35,860 nucleotides of DNA, taken from contig JAEUKG010000243.1 of the NCBI GenBank assembly GCA_016794325.1, positions 1-35,860 on the forward strand, given 5' to 3'. This DNA is from Myxococcales bacterium (GTDB lineage: Bacteria; Myxococcota_A; Polyangia; Polyangiales; Polyangiaceae). Under the pieces are notes generated by a model, which was not told the DNA's origin, made no database searches, and saw only the letters and a list, made by a program, of their open reading frames with translations. The position numbers and the translations under genes are program-made. Below, piece by piece: positions 24,081 to 33,015 of this stretch (position 1 is the stretch's first letter; each line of letters opens with the position of its first letter).

Positions 24081-25103
24081 GTGGAAATCGCGATCGGAGC
24101 CGAGGTCGTCGAGCGAATTCGGGCCCACCTCGAGGAGGCGACCCAGCGGCCCGCCGAGGTGAGATCGGTGAAGGTGCTCGGTGGCGGCGCCTGCCAGGAG
24201 AACTTCGAGGTCGACGCCGTCCTCGGCGGTGAGCCGCGCAGGCTCGTGCTCCGCAGCGACGCGCCGACGTCGCTGCCGGGGAGCATCGACCGCGCGCGAG
24301 AGCACGCGGCGATCGCGCGCGCGGTGGCGGCCGGGGTCGCGACGCCGGCGGCGCGCTGGCTCGGCAGGGGCCTCGTCCGCGAGGGCTCCTCCGCGTATTT
24401 CCTCGACTGGGTCTCGGGTGACGCCATCGGACGGAAGATCGTCGCGGGCAAGGAGCTCGCCGAGGCGCGGGCCAAGCTCGCGCCCGCGCTCGCGGCGGAG
24501 CTCGCCAAGATCCACTCGGTGACGCCGGCCGTCGCCCCCGAGCTCTTCGACGGGCCCGTCCCCGCGCCCTACGACGTGGCGGCGACCCAGCTCCAGCGGA
24601 TGCGCGGCTCGATCGACGCCATGCGCGCCCCGCGCCCGGCGATGGAGATCATCCACCGCTGGCTGTGGCACAACCGGCCGACGCCCGAGGCGCCGGTCCT
24701 GGTGCACGGAGACTTCCGCACCGGCAACTTCCTCGTCGCTCCGGCGGGGCTCTCCGCGATCCTCGACTGGGAGTTCGCCCACTGGGGCTCGCCCTACGAG
24801 GACCTCACCTGGATCAGCGTCCGCGACTGGCGCTTCGGGCAGCTCGCGCTGCCGATCGGCGGCTTCTCCCGCCGCGAGCCGTTCTACGAGGCCTACGAGC
24901 GGGCCTCGGGGCGCGTCCTCGATCCGAGGACCCTCTTCTACTGGGAGGTCTTCGGCAACCTCGGCTGGGCGATCGGGTGCGTCTACCAGGTCGAGCGCTA
25001 CGTGTACGGCGGGGTCGACGACTTCGAGCTCGTGGCGATCGGGCGCAGGGCGGCGGAGATGGAGTTCGAGGCGATGCGCCTCATCGAGCGAGGGAAGTTG
25101 TAG
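24081..25103 (+). CDS. APH-fold acyl-CoA kinase, LvaA-like
   Basis: 340 residues of the aminoglycoside-phosphotransferase/choline-kinase fold: VKVLGGGACQENFEV (nucleotide loop, about 30-44), LVLHGDFRTGN-type catalytic loop read as LVHGDFRTGNFLV with Asp211 and Asn216, then ILDWEFAHWGSPYEDLTW with metal ligand Asp229. It is followed one base after its stop by a DUF6285 gene, then an acyl-CoA dehydrogenase gene. That order is the lvaABC module of Pseudomonas putida, where LvaA, with LvaB, phosphorylates 4-hydroxyvaleryl-CoA. Animal ACAD10/ACAD11 are reported to act similarly on 4-hydroxyacyl-CoAs. I infer 4-hydroxyacyl-CoA kinase activity; chain length is unknown. Antibiotic resistance is unlikely in this context. 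Confidence 0.85.
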   Translation: MEIAIGAEVVERIRAHLEEATQRPAEVRSVKVLGGGACQENFEVDAVLGGEPRRLVLRSDAPTSLPGSIDRAREHAAIARAVAAGVATPAARWLGRGLVREGSSAYFLDWVSGDAIGRKIVAGKELAEARAKLAPALAAELAKIHSVTPAVAPELFDGPVPAPYDVAATQLQRMRGSIDAMRAPRPAMEIIHRWLWHNRPTPEAPVLVHGDFRTGNFLVAPAGLSAILDWEFAHWGSPYEDLTWISVRDWRFGQLALPIGGFSRREPFYEAYERASGRVLDPRTLFYWEVFGNLGWAIGCVYQVERYVYGGVDDFELVAIGRRAAEMEFEAMRLIERGKL

Positions 25104-25104
25104 A

Positions 25105-25505
25105 ATGCAAGATCTGCCGGAGAAGGAGAACATCCTCCTCGCCGTCGCGAAGTTCCTCGGCCAGGAGGTGCGACCCCACGTCACCGACCCGAGGCTGTCG
25201 TTCCGCCTCCTCGTCGCGGCCCACCTCTGCGGGGTCGTCGCCCAAGAGTGCGCCAGCGAAGAGGAGGCCGACGCGGCCGAGCTCGGTCGCCTCGCAGCCC
25301 TGCTCGAGGGCGTGCCGCCCTCGGCGCACGGGCGGGCCGGCCGGGCCGCGATCGCGGCCGCCAACGTCCAGCTCGCGGCCTCGCTCCGCGACGGCGCCGT
25401 CGGCTCCGACCCCGGCTCGCCTGCCTGGGAGCACGTGATGAAGACGTTGACCGAGAAGCTCGCGGTGTCGAGCGCGCGCTTCGACACGCGCAAGGAGATC
25501 GAGTC

Positions 25506-25509
<4 letters not shown>
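25105..25509 (+). CDS. DUF6285 protein, LvaB-like kinase partner
   Basis: 134 residues, soluble and almost wholly helical. The N-terminus (LPEKENILLAVAKFLGQEV then PRLSFRLLVAAHLCGVVAQE) and the C-terminal HVMKTLTEKLAVSSARFD match the small DUF6285 proteins I know beside LvaA-type kinases. In P. putida the small LvaB protein is needed together with LvaA for phosphorylation of 4-hydroxyacyl-CoA. It has no catalytic motif of its own. The ATG lies one base after the kinase stop, and the stop overlaps the dehydrogenase ATG (ATGA), so all three genes should be translated in a coupled way. Family assignment is from memory of motifs and gene order. Confidence 0.8.
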
Positions 25510-26702
<1,193 letters not shown>

Positions 26703-26720
26703 GCTGCGGGCGCGCCCTGG

Positions 26721-27380
26721 TCAGCGGTCGCCGACGAAGCGCTCGAGCAGCTCCTGCTGCGAGTGAACGTCGAGCTTCTGGTAGATCGACTTCAGGTGGT
26801 TCCGGACCGTCGACTGGCTGATGTGCAGCTGGGCGGCGATCGTGGGGACGCGTTTGTGGGAGAGGAGCCCGCGCAGCACCTCCCACTCGCGAGGCGAGAG
26901 CGACGCGCACTCGGCCTCGGTGGGGCCGGCGGCCACGGTGGAGGGCGCGCGCGCGAGTCCGAGCTCGAGCAACGTCGCGGTGATCCGATCGACGGCGACG
27001 CGGTGGCGATCCCGCGCGGTGCGCCCGCCGAGGGCGACGCGCAGCGCGCCGACGAGCTGGTTGTCGTCGAACGGCTTGGAGACGTAGCCGGCGGGCGAGG
27101 TGGCGCCGAGGATCGAGAGGGTGGCCGGATCGGTCTGCCCCGTGACGTAGACGAACGGCGTGTCTCGGGCGGCGAGGGCTCGGCCGACCTCGATGCCCGA
27201 ACCTCGCGCGAGGCCGACGTCGAGCAGGGCGACGTCGGGCGGGCGCGCCGCGATCGCCTCGAGGGCCCCGGCGGCGTCCTCCGCGACCTGGACGCGGTAG
27301 CCGTGTCGCTCCAGCGTGGCCCGCATGTCGGCCGCGATGATCGGATCGTCCTCGACGAGGAGCACGGAGGTGGGAGCCAT
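26721..27380 (-). CDS. NarL/LuxR-type response regulator
   Basis: 219 residues. The receiver domain has VEDDP, phospho-acceptor Asp54 in VALLDVGLARGSG, VTGQTD and Lys103-region SKPFDD. The C-terminal LuxR helix-turn-helix is LSPREWEVLRGLLSHKRVP, TIAAQLHISQSTVRNHLKS, IYQKLDVHSQQELLERF. Such proteins bind DNA as dimers after phosphorylation. It is divergent from a six-PAS histidine kinase, its most probable partner. ATG 27380 was chosen since it starts directly before the first receiver strand and leaves the inverted repeat 27431-27450 outside the mRNA-proximal coding part; ATG 27422 is an in-frame alternative. The receiver is similar in layout to the one fused to the downstream kinase. Confidence 0.92.
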   Translation of the reverse strand: MAPTSVLLVEDDPIIAADMRATLERHGYRVQVAEDAAGALEAIAARPPDVALLDVGLARGSGIEVGRALAARDTPFVYVTGQTDPATLSILGATSPAGYVSKPFDDNQLVGALRVALGGRTARDRHRVAVDRITATLLELGLARAPSTVAAGPTEAECASLSPREWEVLRGLLSHKRVPTIAAQLHISQSTVRNHLKSIYQKLDVHSQQELLERFVGDR

Positions 27381-27430
27381 ACGGGCGTAGGCATTGTCCG
27401 ACACTCTCGCCGATCCTTCCATGTCTCAGA

Positions 27431-27450
27431 CCGTCTAACGAGATAGACGG
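27431..27450. promoter_or_regulatory. 7-6-7 inverted repeat between response regulator and kinase genes
   Basis: CCGTCTA-N6-TAGACGG, perfect arms, lies between the divergent starts 27380 and 27497. Its size and position fit an operator for a dimeric regulator such as the adjacent LuxR-type protein. It has the same geometry as the repeat at 16788-16807, though a different sequence. Confidence 0.45.
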
Positions 27451-27484
27451 AGTGCCCATCGTCGGTCGGGCCGAAGAATCGGGC

Positions 27485-27490
27485 TATTCT
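27485..27490 (+). promoter_or_regulatory. -10 element predicting a leaderless kinase transcript
   Basis: TATTCT is followed by six bases and then GTG 27497. This favours GTG 27497 over the upstream in-frame GTG 27452 as the translation start. Confidence 0.5.
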
Positions 27491-27496
27491 CGGGCG

Positions 27497-30490
27497 GTGA
27501 AGCTCGCCCACGCCACGGTCGCTGCGCTCCTCGATCGCGCTGCGCTCTACGTCGTCGCGATCGACGCTGCGCGGACCGTCGTCCACGTGAGCGCGGCGCT
27601 CGCGTCCGCGCTCGCACGCCCAGAGGAGGAGATCCTCGGCGCGCCGCTCGCCTCGCTCGTGGGTGGCGACCGCGCCGACGCGCTCGCCGGAGGCCTCTCG
27701 GCGCTCGCCGCCGGCGGCGAGGGCAGAGTCGAGTCGTGTCTCGCGAACGGCCTCGCGATCGAGTGGCGGGCTGCGGTCGACGCGGGCGACGGCGTGATCG
27801 TCGCCCTCGGCGCCGCGCCGAGCCGCGAGGCTGCGGCCGACGTGGAGCTGCGCGAGAGCCAGGAGCGCTTCGTCGCGGCCGAGCGCGTCGCGAACGTCGG
27901 AAGCTTCGAGGTCGACAGCGAGACCCGCCGGGCGACCTGGTCGGAGCAGATGTACCGCATCCTCGAGGTCGATCCCTCGCAGAGGGAGGGCCTCTTCGAG
28001 CTCTTCATCTCGCGGATCCACCCCGAGACGCGCGCGGGTTCCGCGTCGCGCTTCCAGGAGGTGGTCCAGGCGAACGCCCCGCTCGACGTCTCGGGGCGGC
28101 TGATGATGCCGGATGGTCGGGTCAAATACGTGCGCGTGCGCGCCAAGGTCATCCGCCTTCGGTGCCAGCGCGAGGACGCGCCGGGCCGTCTGGTGGGCAC
28201 GGTCGAGGACACGACGGACCGCGTGGTGGCCGAGCAAGCGATGCGCCGGATGCGGGAGGAGCTCGCGACCGAGCGCAACCTCCTCCGGGCCCTCATCGAC
28301 GCCTTTCCGGGCTACGTCGGGCTCTACACCGCCGACGGCGGCTTCGTCGACGCGAACCAGAGGAGCCTCCAGGCGAGCCAGCGCAGCCGGAGCGCGGGCG
28401 CTGGAGAGCGCCTCTGGGAGACGCCGGTGGTCGCCGCGAACCCGCGCTTCGCGGCCACCGTGCACGACGGGATCGCGCGCGCGGCCGCGGGCGAGCGGGT
28501 GCGGTTCGACGTCGAGCCCTCGGCCACCACCACCGGCGCCGAGATCGACATGAGCATCAGCCCGATCCGCGACGAGCGCGGTGTGGTCACCCACATCGCC
28601 ACCTACGGAGTCGACGTCAGCGAGCGCAACCGAGCGCTCCGCCAGCTCCGCGAGAGCGAGTCGCGGCTGAAGCACGCCCAGCAGATCGCCAAGCTGGGGA
28701 GCTGGGAGATGGACCACGCGCTCGGGCGAGTGAGCTGGTCCGAGGAGGTGTACACCTTGCTCGGCTTGGACCCGGAGGTGGTGAAGCCGTCGCTGGCCGC
28801 CTTCCTCGGCGCGCTGCACCCCGAGGACCGCGAGCGCGCCAAGCAACAGCTCGTGCGCGACGTGCGCGCGGGTGGGGCGCTGCGCGTCGTGGTCCGCGTC
28901 CAGGGCGCGGGCGGAGTGGCCCGCTGGATGCAGCTCATCGGCGAGACCTCGAGCGACGCCGCGGGCGCGATCGTGCACTCTTTCGGGACGATCCAGGACA
29001 TCACCGAGCGCGTCCTCGCCGAGCACCGGGAGGACGATCTCCGGGCCCACGCGTTCGTGCTCGGCGCGATCGGCGAGGGGGTGGCGTTCATCGACGCCAA
29101 GCGTCACATCCGCTTCACCAACGCCGCGTTCGACTCGCTCTTCGGGTACGCGTCGGGCGAGCTCATCGGCGCGCACGTGAGCGCGCTCGCAGCCACGGAC
29201 GGGGAGGCCTCGCGCAGGGTGCTGCGCTCGATCGACGTCGCGCTCCGCGAGGCGGGTCTCTACGTGGGTCAGCTCAGGCTGCGCCGGAAGGACGGGACCG
29301 TCCTCTACACCCACACGCGGATCTCCCCGCTCGAGGTCCGCGGCGAGCGACTCTTCGTCGCGATCCAGGACGACGCCACCGAGCAGGTCCGCGCCGAGCA
29401 GGAGGTCCGCCGCGCTCGCGACCTCTTGCGGTCCCTCATCGACTCCTCGCCCGACTGGATCCACGTGAAGGATCTCGAGCACAAGTTCATCCTCGTCAAC
29501 TCGGCGTTCGCTGCCGCTCACGGGCTGACGCCCGAGGACTTCGTCGGTCGGCCGGACACCGACTTCTTCTCGCAGGTCGAGTGCATGGGCGACGCGGCGG
29601 CGGGGACTCGGGGGTTCCACGACGACGACAACGACGCGTTCGAGGGCCGGCTCGTCCGGCGCCCGGACGTCCGGGTCACGTTGGCCGACGGGGTGCCGCG
29701 CGTCTACGACACCCACAAGCGGCCCCTGCGCGACGAGAGCGGGCGCGTCTACGGCGTCTTGGGCTACACCCGCGAGGTGACCGAGCAGAAGCGGGCGGCC
29801 GACCTCTTGCAGCAGGCGCTGTCCGAGAAGGAGACGCTCCTGCGCGAGATCCACCACCGGGTGAAGAACAACCTCCAGATCGTCTCCGGGCTCCTCCACT
29901 TCCAAGCGAAGAAGGTCACGTCCCCCGAGGACGCGGCCGCCTTCAAGGACGGGCAGAAGCGCCTCCTCGCGATGATGCTCGTCCACGACAAGCTCTACCA
30001 GTCGACCGAGCTCGCGCGGGTGGAGCTCGGGGAGTACGTGCGGTCGTTGACGAGCGCCCTCGCGCAGTCCTTCGACGGCCAGCGGGTGCAGCTCGAGGTC
30101 CAGACGGCCGTCGCCCACGTCCCGGTCGACATGGCCCTCACGGTCGGGATGGTGCTCTGCGAGCTCGTCACCAACCTCTTCAAATACGCGTACCCGCCGG
30201 GGAGCGAGGGCGTGGGGCGCGTCTGCCTCACCTACGTCCGGGGCGTGGTCGTCCTCGACGTCCGCGACGGCGGGCGAGGCTTTCGGCAGGGCTTCGACCC
30301 CCTCGCCGCGACCTCGTTCGGCTGGCACCTCGTCAAGAGCCTGGTGGAGCAGCTCGACGGCGCGATCACCGTGACCGCGGACCCGGGCGTGCACGTCGAG
30401 GTGCGCTTCGGCGACCCCTACCGCGCTGCGTCCGCGTCGCTCGAGGCGCGCCCCGAACGCGGCGAGTCGCCGAGGGCGGTGCGCTCGTGA
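27497..30490 (+). CDS. Multi-PAS sensor histidine kinase (HisKA_2 type)
   Basis: 997 residues. Six PAS-like modules are seen by their starts: AALYVVAIDAARTVVHVS (about 15), VANVGSFEVDSETRRATW (about 137), LIDAFPGYVGLYTADGG (about 262), IAKLGSWEMDHALGRVSW (about 400), VLGAIGEGVAFIDAKRHIRF (about 520) and LIDSSPDWIHVKDLEHKF (about 645). Modules 2 and 4 are PAS_3-like with PAC-type ends (DTTDR, DITER). The phospho-acceptor region is REIHHRVKNNLQIVSGLL with His787, typical of HisKA_2. The ATPase domain has CELVTNLFKYAY (N box), DVRDGGRGF (G1) and GWHLVKSLVEQLDG. No membrane helix or signal peptide appears, so it senses inside the cell. The stop overlaps the start of a second kinase. Confidence 0.92.
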   Translation: MKLAHATVAALLDRAALYVVAIDAARTVVHVSAALASALARPEEEILGAPLASLVGGDRADALAGGLSALAAGGEGRVESCLANGLAIEWRAAVDAGDGVIVALGAAPSREAAADVELRESQERFVAAERVANVGSFEVDSETRRATWSEQMYRILEVDPSQREGLFELFISRIHPETRAGSASRFQEVVQANAPLDVSGRLMMPDGRVKYVRVRAKVIRLRCQREDAPGRLVGTVEDTTDRVVAEQAMRRMREELATERNLLRALIDAFPGYVGLYTADGGFVDANQRSLQASQRSRSAGAGERLWETPVVAANPRFAATVHDGIARAAAGERVRFDVEPSATTTGAEIDMSISPIRDERGVVTHIATYGVDVSERNRALRQLRESESRLKHAQQIAKLGSWEMDHALGRVSWSEEVYTLLGLDPEVVKPSLAAFLGALHPEDRERAKQQLVRDVRAGGALRVVVRVQGAGGVARWMQLIGETSSDAAGAIVHSFGTIQDITERVLAEHREDDLRAHAFVLGAIGEGVAFIDAKRHIRFTNAAFDSLFGYASGELIGAHVSALAATDGEASRRVLRSIDVALREAGLYVGQLRLRRKDGTVLYTHTRISPLEVRGERLFVAIQDDATEQVRAEQEVRRARDLLRSLIDSSPDWIHVKDLEHKFILVNSAFAAAHGLTPEDFVGRPDTDFFSQVECMGDAAAGTRGFHDDDNDAFEGRLVRRPDVRVTLADGVPRVYDTHKRPLRDESGRVYGVLGYTREVTEQKRAADLLQQALSEKETLLREIHHRVKNNLQIVSGLLHFQAKKVTSPEDAAAFKDGQKRLLAMMLVHDKLYQSTELARVELGEYVRSLTSALAQSFDGQRVQLEVQTAVAHVPVDMALTVGMVLCELVTNLFKYAYPPGSEGVGRVCLTYVRGVVVLDVRDGGRGFRQGFDPLAATSFGWHLVKSLVEQLDGAITVTADPGVHVEVRFGDPYRAASASLEARPERGESPRAVRS

Positions 30491-31881
30491 GCGTCGGCGT
30501 CTTCATCGTCGAGGACGAGGCGATCATCGCGATGGAGATCGAGGACCACCTGCGGGCGATGGGCTACGACGTCCGCGGCCGCGCGGCGCGGGCGGAGCAG
30601 GCGCTCGAGAGGATCCCCGCCACCAAGCCCGACGTGGTGCTCGTGGACGTGAACCTCGGCTCCGGGATGTCGGGGGTGGAGCTCACCGAGCGGCTCCGCG
30701 ACGTCTGCGACGCGGCGGTGATCTACCTCACCGCGTATTCGGATCGCGCGATCGTGGAGCGGGCGATTCGCACCCGCTCCTTCGCGTACCTGGTGAAGCC
30801 GTTCCAGCGGGAGGCGCTGAGGGCGAACATCGAGATGGCGGTGCACCTCCGCGACGTGGAGCGCGCGAGCGCGCGCGCCGCCGCGGTGCTCCGAGCGACG
30901 CTCGACGCCACCGCCGACGGGCTGTTCGTGGTCGACGCCGCCGGCGACATCGTCGACACGAGCCGCACGTTGATCGAGTCGTGGCAGATCCCGTCCGACG
31001 CGGTGGGCACGCCGGCGATGCTCGAGCACATGGCCCGGGCGATCCGCGGCGCGGAGCCGGTGCCGCCGTCGTCGCTCGCGACCGAGGTCGCGCCGGGCAA
31101 GCAGTGCATCATCGAGCGGACCGATGGCCGCGTGTTCGAGCGCCGGAGCCGAACGCTGGTGCTCGGTTCCGAGATCCTCGGGCGGGTGGTGAGCTTGCAC
31201 GACGTCACGGAGCAGCGCCACCGAGCGCGCTTGGAGGTCGAGGCGCGCTATCGCGCCGAGCTCTTCGAAGAGCTGAACCACCGGATCAAGAACAACCTCC
31301 AAGGCGTGGTGAGCCTGCTCCGGCTGCGGCTCGACGAGGTCGACGACCCGCGCGTGCGCGAGATCCTCGCCGGGACCGCGGGCCGGGTCCAAGCGATCGC
31401 GATGGTGCACGAGCACCTCAGCCTCTCGGGCGCTCGGGAGGTCGTCGCCGCGAGCCGCTATTTCGACGCCCTCGCCCGGGCGGTCGCGCGGGCGCACGCC
31501 GCGGCGCCGGGGACGGTGACGGTGGGGCGGGTCGAGGACCTGCCGCTGCGCCCCACCGCCTTCATGAGCCTGGGGATGATCGCCGCAGAGCTCCTCGTGA
31601 ACGCGCTGCGGCACGCCTTCGTCGGCCGGGCCGAGGGCCGCGTGATGCTCGAGCTCGTGCGGAGCGGCGACGACGGGGTGCTGGTGGTCTCGGACGACGG
31701 CGTCGGCGTGGACGGGTCGCCGTCTTCGCGACCCTCGATGGGGATGCGCATCGTGCGCGCCCTCGCGGAGGGGCTCGGCGGGCGGTTCGAGCGGGTGAGC
31801 TCGCCGGCTGGCACTCGCGCCTCGGTCACCTTCCCCCTGCGATCGGCCGAAGGTCAGTCGGCGGGCGAGGGGCCCACGTAG
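30487..31881 (+). CDS. Receiver-PAS-histidine kinase hybrid (HisKA_2 type)
   Basis: 464 residues. An N-terminal receiver domain (1-122: FIVEDEAIIAMEIEDHL, phospho-acceptor Asp54 in VLVDVNLGSGMSG, YLTAYSD, LVKPFQ) is followed by a PAS-like module (about 130-250, LDATADGLFVVDAAGDIVDT) and a HisKA_2 kinase core: ELNHRIKNNLQGVVSLL with His265, ELLVNALRHAF (N box), VVSDDGVGVDG (G1) and GMRIVRALAEGLGG. It starts at GTG 30487 in a GTGA overlap with the preceding kinase, so the two are made together. The receiver can take phosphate from the six-PAS kinase, giving a branched relay ending at the LuxR-type regulator. That wiring is inference. Its end overlaps the convergent citrate synthase gene by 28 bases. 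Confidence 0.92.
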   Translation: MSVGVFIVEDEAIIAMEIEDHLRAMGYDVRGRAARAEQALERIPATKPDVVLVDVNLGSGMSGVELTERLRDVCDAAVIYLTAYSDRAIVERAIRTRSFAYLVKPFQREALRANIEMAVHLRDVERASARAAAVLRATLDATADGLFVVDAAGDIVDTSRTLIESWQIPSDAVGTPAMLEHMARAIRGAEPVPPSSLATEVAPGKQCIIERTDGRVFERRSRTLVLGSEILGRVVSLHDVTEQRHRARLEVEARYRAELFEELNHRIKNNLQGVVSLLRLRLDEVDDPRVREILAGTAGRVQAIAMVHEHLSLSGAREVVAASRYFDALARAVARAHAAAPGTVTVGRVEDLPLRPTAFMSLGMIAAELLVNALRHAFVGRAEGRVMLELVRSGDDGVLVVSDDGVGVDGSPSSRPSMGMRIVRALAEGLGGRFERVSSPAGTRASVTFPLRSAEGQSAGEGPT

Positions 31882-32924
31882 CGGGAAGCGGGCCGGATCA
31901 GGCGCCCGTGGGCGCGCTGCTCGGCCACGTGGGCGCACCAACCCGCCGCGCGGCCGACGGCGAACGTGGGCGAGAAGAGCTCGCGGGGGAGGCCCACCGC
32001 GTCGAGCAGGACCGCGGTGTAGAACTCCACGTTCGCGGCGAGAGCCCGGGCGGGGTGGCGCCGCGCGAGGAGCGCGGCCGCCGCCCGCTCCACCGCTTGC
32101 GCGAGGTCGAGGTGGCGCGACCTCACGCCGGTCGCCTCGAGGTCGCGGGTGGCGCGCTCGAGCACGGCCGCGCGCGGATCGCGGACTCGGTACACGCGGT
32201 GGCCCATCCCCATGATGCGCCGACCGGCGGCGAGCTCGGCCTCGAGCCACGGGAGCGCGCGCTCGGGGCTGCCGATCGCGTCGAGCATGTCGAGCACGGG
32301 CCCCGGCGCGCCGCCGTGGAGCGGGCCCTTGAGCGCGCCGACGGCGGCGACGACGCACGACACCAAGTCGGACCCGGTCGAGGCCACGACGCGCGCGGCG
32401 AAGGTCGACGCGTTCATCCCGTGGTCGGCGACGGTCACGAGGTACGCGTCGAGCGCGCGAGCGCGGGCGTCGTCGAGCGGTCGGCCGAGCGCCATCCGCG
32501 CGAAGTCGGCGGCGTGGCTCAGCGCCGGATCGGGCGGGACGGCCCGCTCGCCCGCGCGAGCGCGCGCCCAGGCCCCGGCGATCACCGCCACCGCCCCGAT
32601 CACGAGGTCGGGGTCTTCCGTGTCGAGTTGCGCGAGCCCGGCCCGCAGCGCGTCCATGCCGTCCGCGGCCCGCGGGCCTTCTCCGAGGGCGCCGAACGCG
32701 GCGACGCGCGCCTGGCCGAGGCGCTCTTGGAGCTCCCTCGCCCGCGTTGCCTCGCCGTCGCGCAGGAGTCCGACGACGTCTTCGAAGCAGGCGCGCTCGC
32801 CCAGGGCCTCCACGTCGTGGCCGGCGACGACCAGCCGACCGCGCTCCCCGTCGACGTCGGAGAGCCGCGTCGCCGCGACCACCACACCCTCGAGCCCATC
32901 CGCGATCTCTTTCGTCGGGTCCAT
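31854..32924 (-). CDS. Citrate synthase family protein, stand-alone
   Basis: 356 residues, type II-like short citrate synthase. Visible blocks are LEGVVVAATRLSDVDGERG at the N-terminus, ADHGMNASTFAARVVASTGS (His168), GPLHGGAPGPVLDML with His203, MGMGHRVYRVRDPRA with His242, and FSPTFAVGRAAGWCAHVAEQ with RPASRYVGP at the C-terminus. The third catalytic position, normally Asp in NVD, reads NVEFYTAV (Glu300). It condenses acetyl-CoA or propionyl-CoA with oxaloacetate; which one cannot be read. The start ATG 32924 has GAGGA seven bases upstream. It is divergent from an HTH-fused citrate synthase and likely works with it, perhaps as a heteromer. Confidence 0.88.
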   Translation of the reverse strand: MDPTKEIADGLEGVVVAATRLSDVDGERGRLVVAGHDVEALGERACFEDVVGLLRDGEATRARELQERLGQARVAAFGALGEGPRAADGMDALRAGLAQLDTEDPDLVIGAVAVIAGAWARARAGERAVPPDPALSHAADFARMALGRPLDDARARALDAYLVTVADHGMNASTFAARVVASTGSDLVSCVVAAVGALKGPLHGGAPGPVLDMLDAIGSPERALPWLEAELAAGRRIMGMGHRVYRVRDPRAAVLERATRDLEATGVRSRHLDLAQAVERAAAALLARRHPARALAANVEFYTAVLLDAVGLPRELFSPTFAVGRAAGWCAHVAEQRAHGRLIRPASRYVGPSPAD

Positions 32925-33015
32925 TCGTGCGTCCTCGCTCGGGCCCCGCGCCGCGAGCCCGGGTTTGGGCTCGGCGTGAGCGCCGTCGTGGCTTAAGGTG
33001 GGGGCAGGGGCGAAC

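Noticed and set aside
24081-25103. Aminoglycoside resistance gene
   Set aside because: The fold is APH-like, but the coupled DUF6285 and acyl-CoA dehydrogenase genes point to acyl-CoA phosphorylation.
26708-26717. GGGCGCGCCC palindrome between convergent genes
   Set aside because: Only a 3-bp stem if a loop is allowed, and self-complementary GC strings are frequent by chance here.
26792-30394. Open minus-strand frame of 1200 codons
   Set aside because: Antisense to the six-PAS kinase; no domain.
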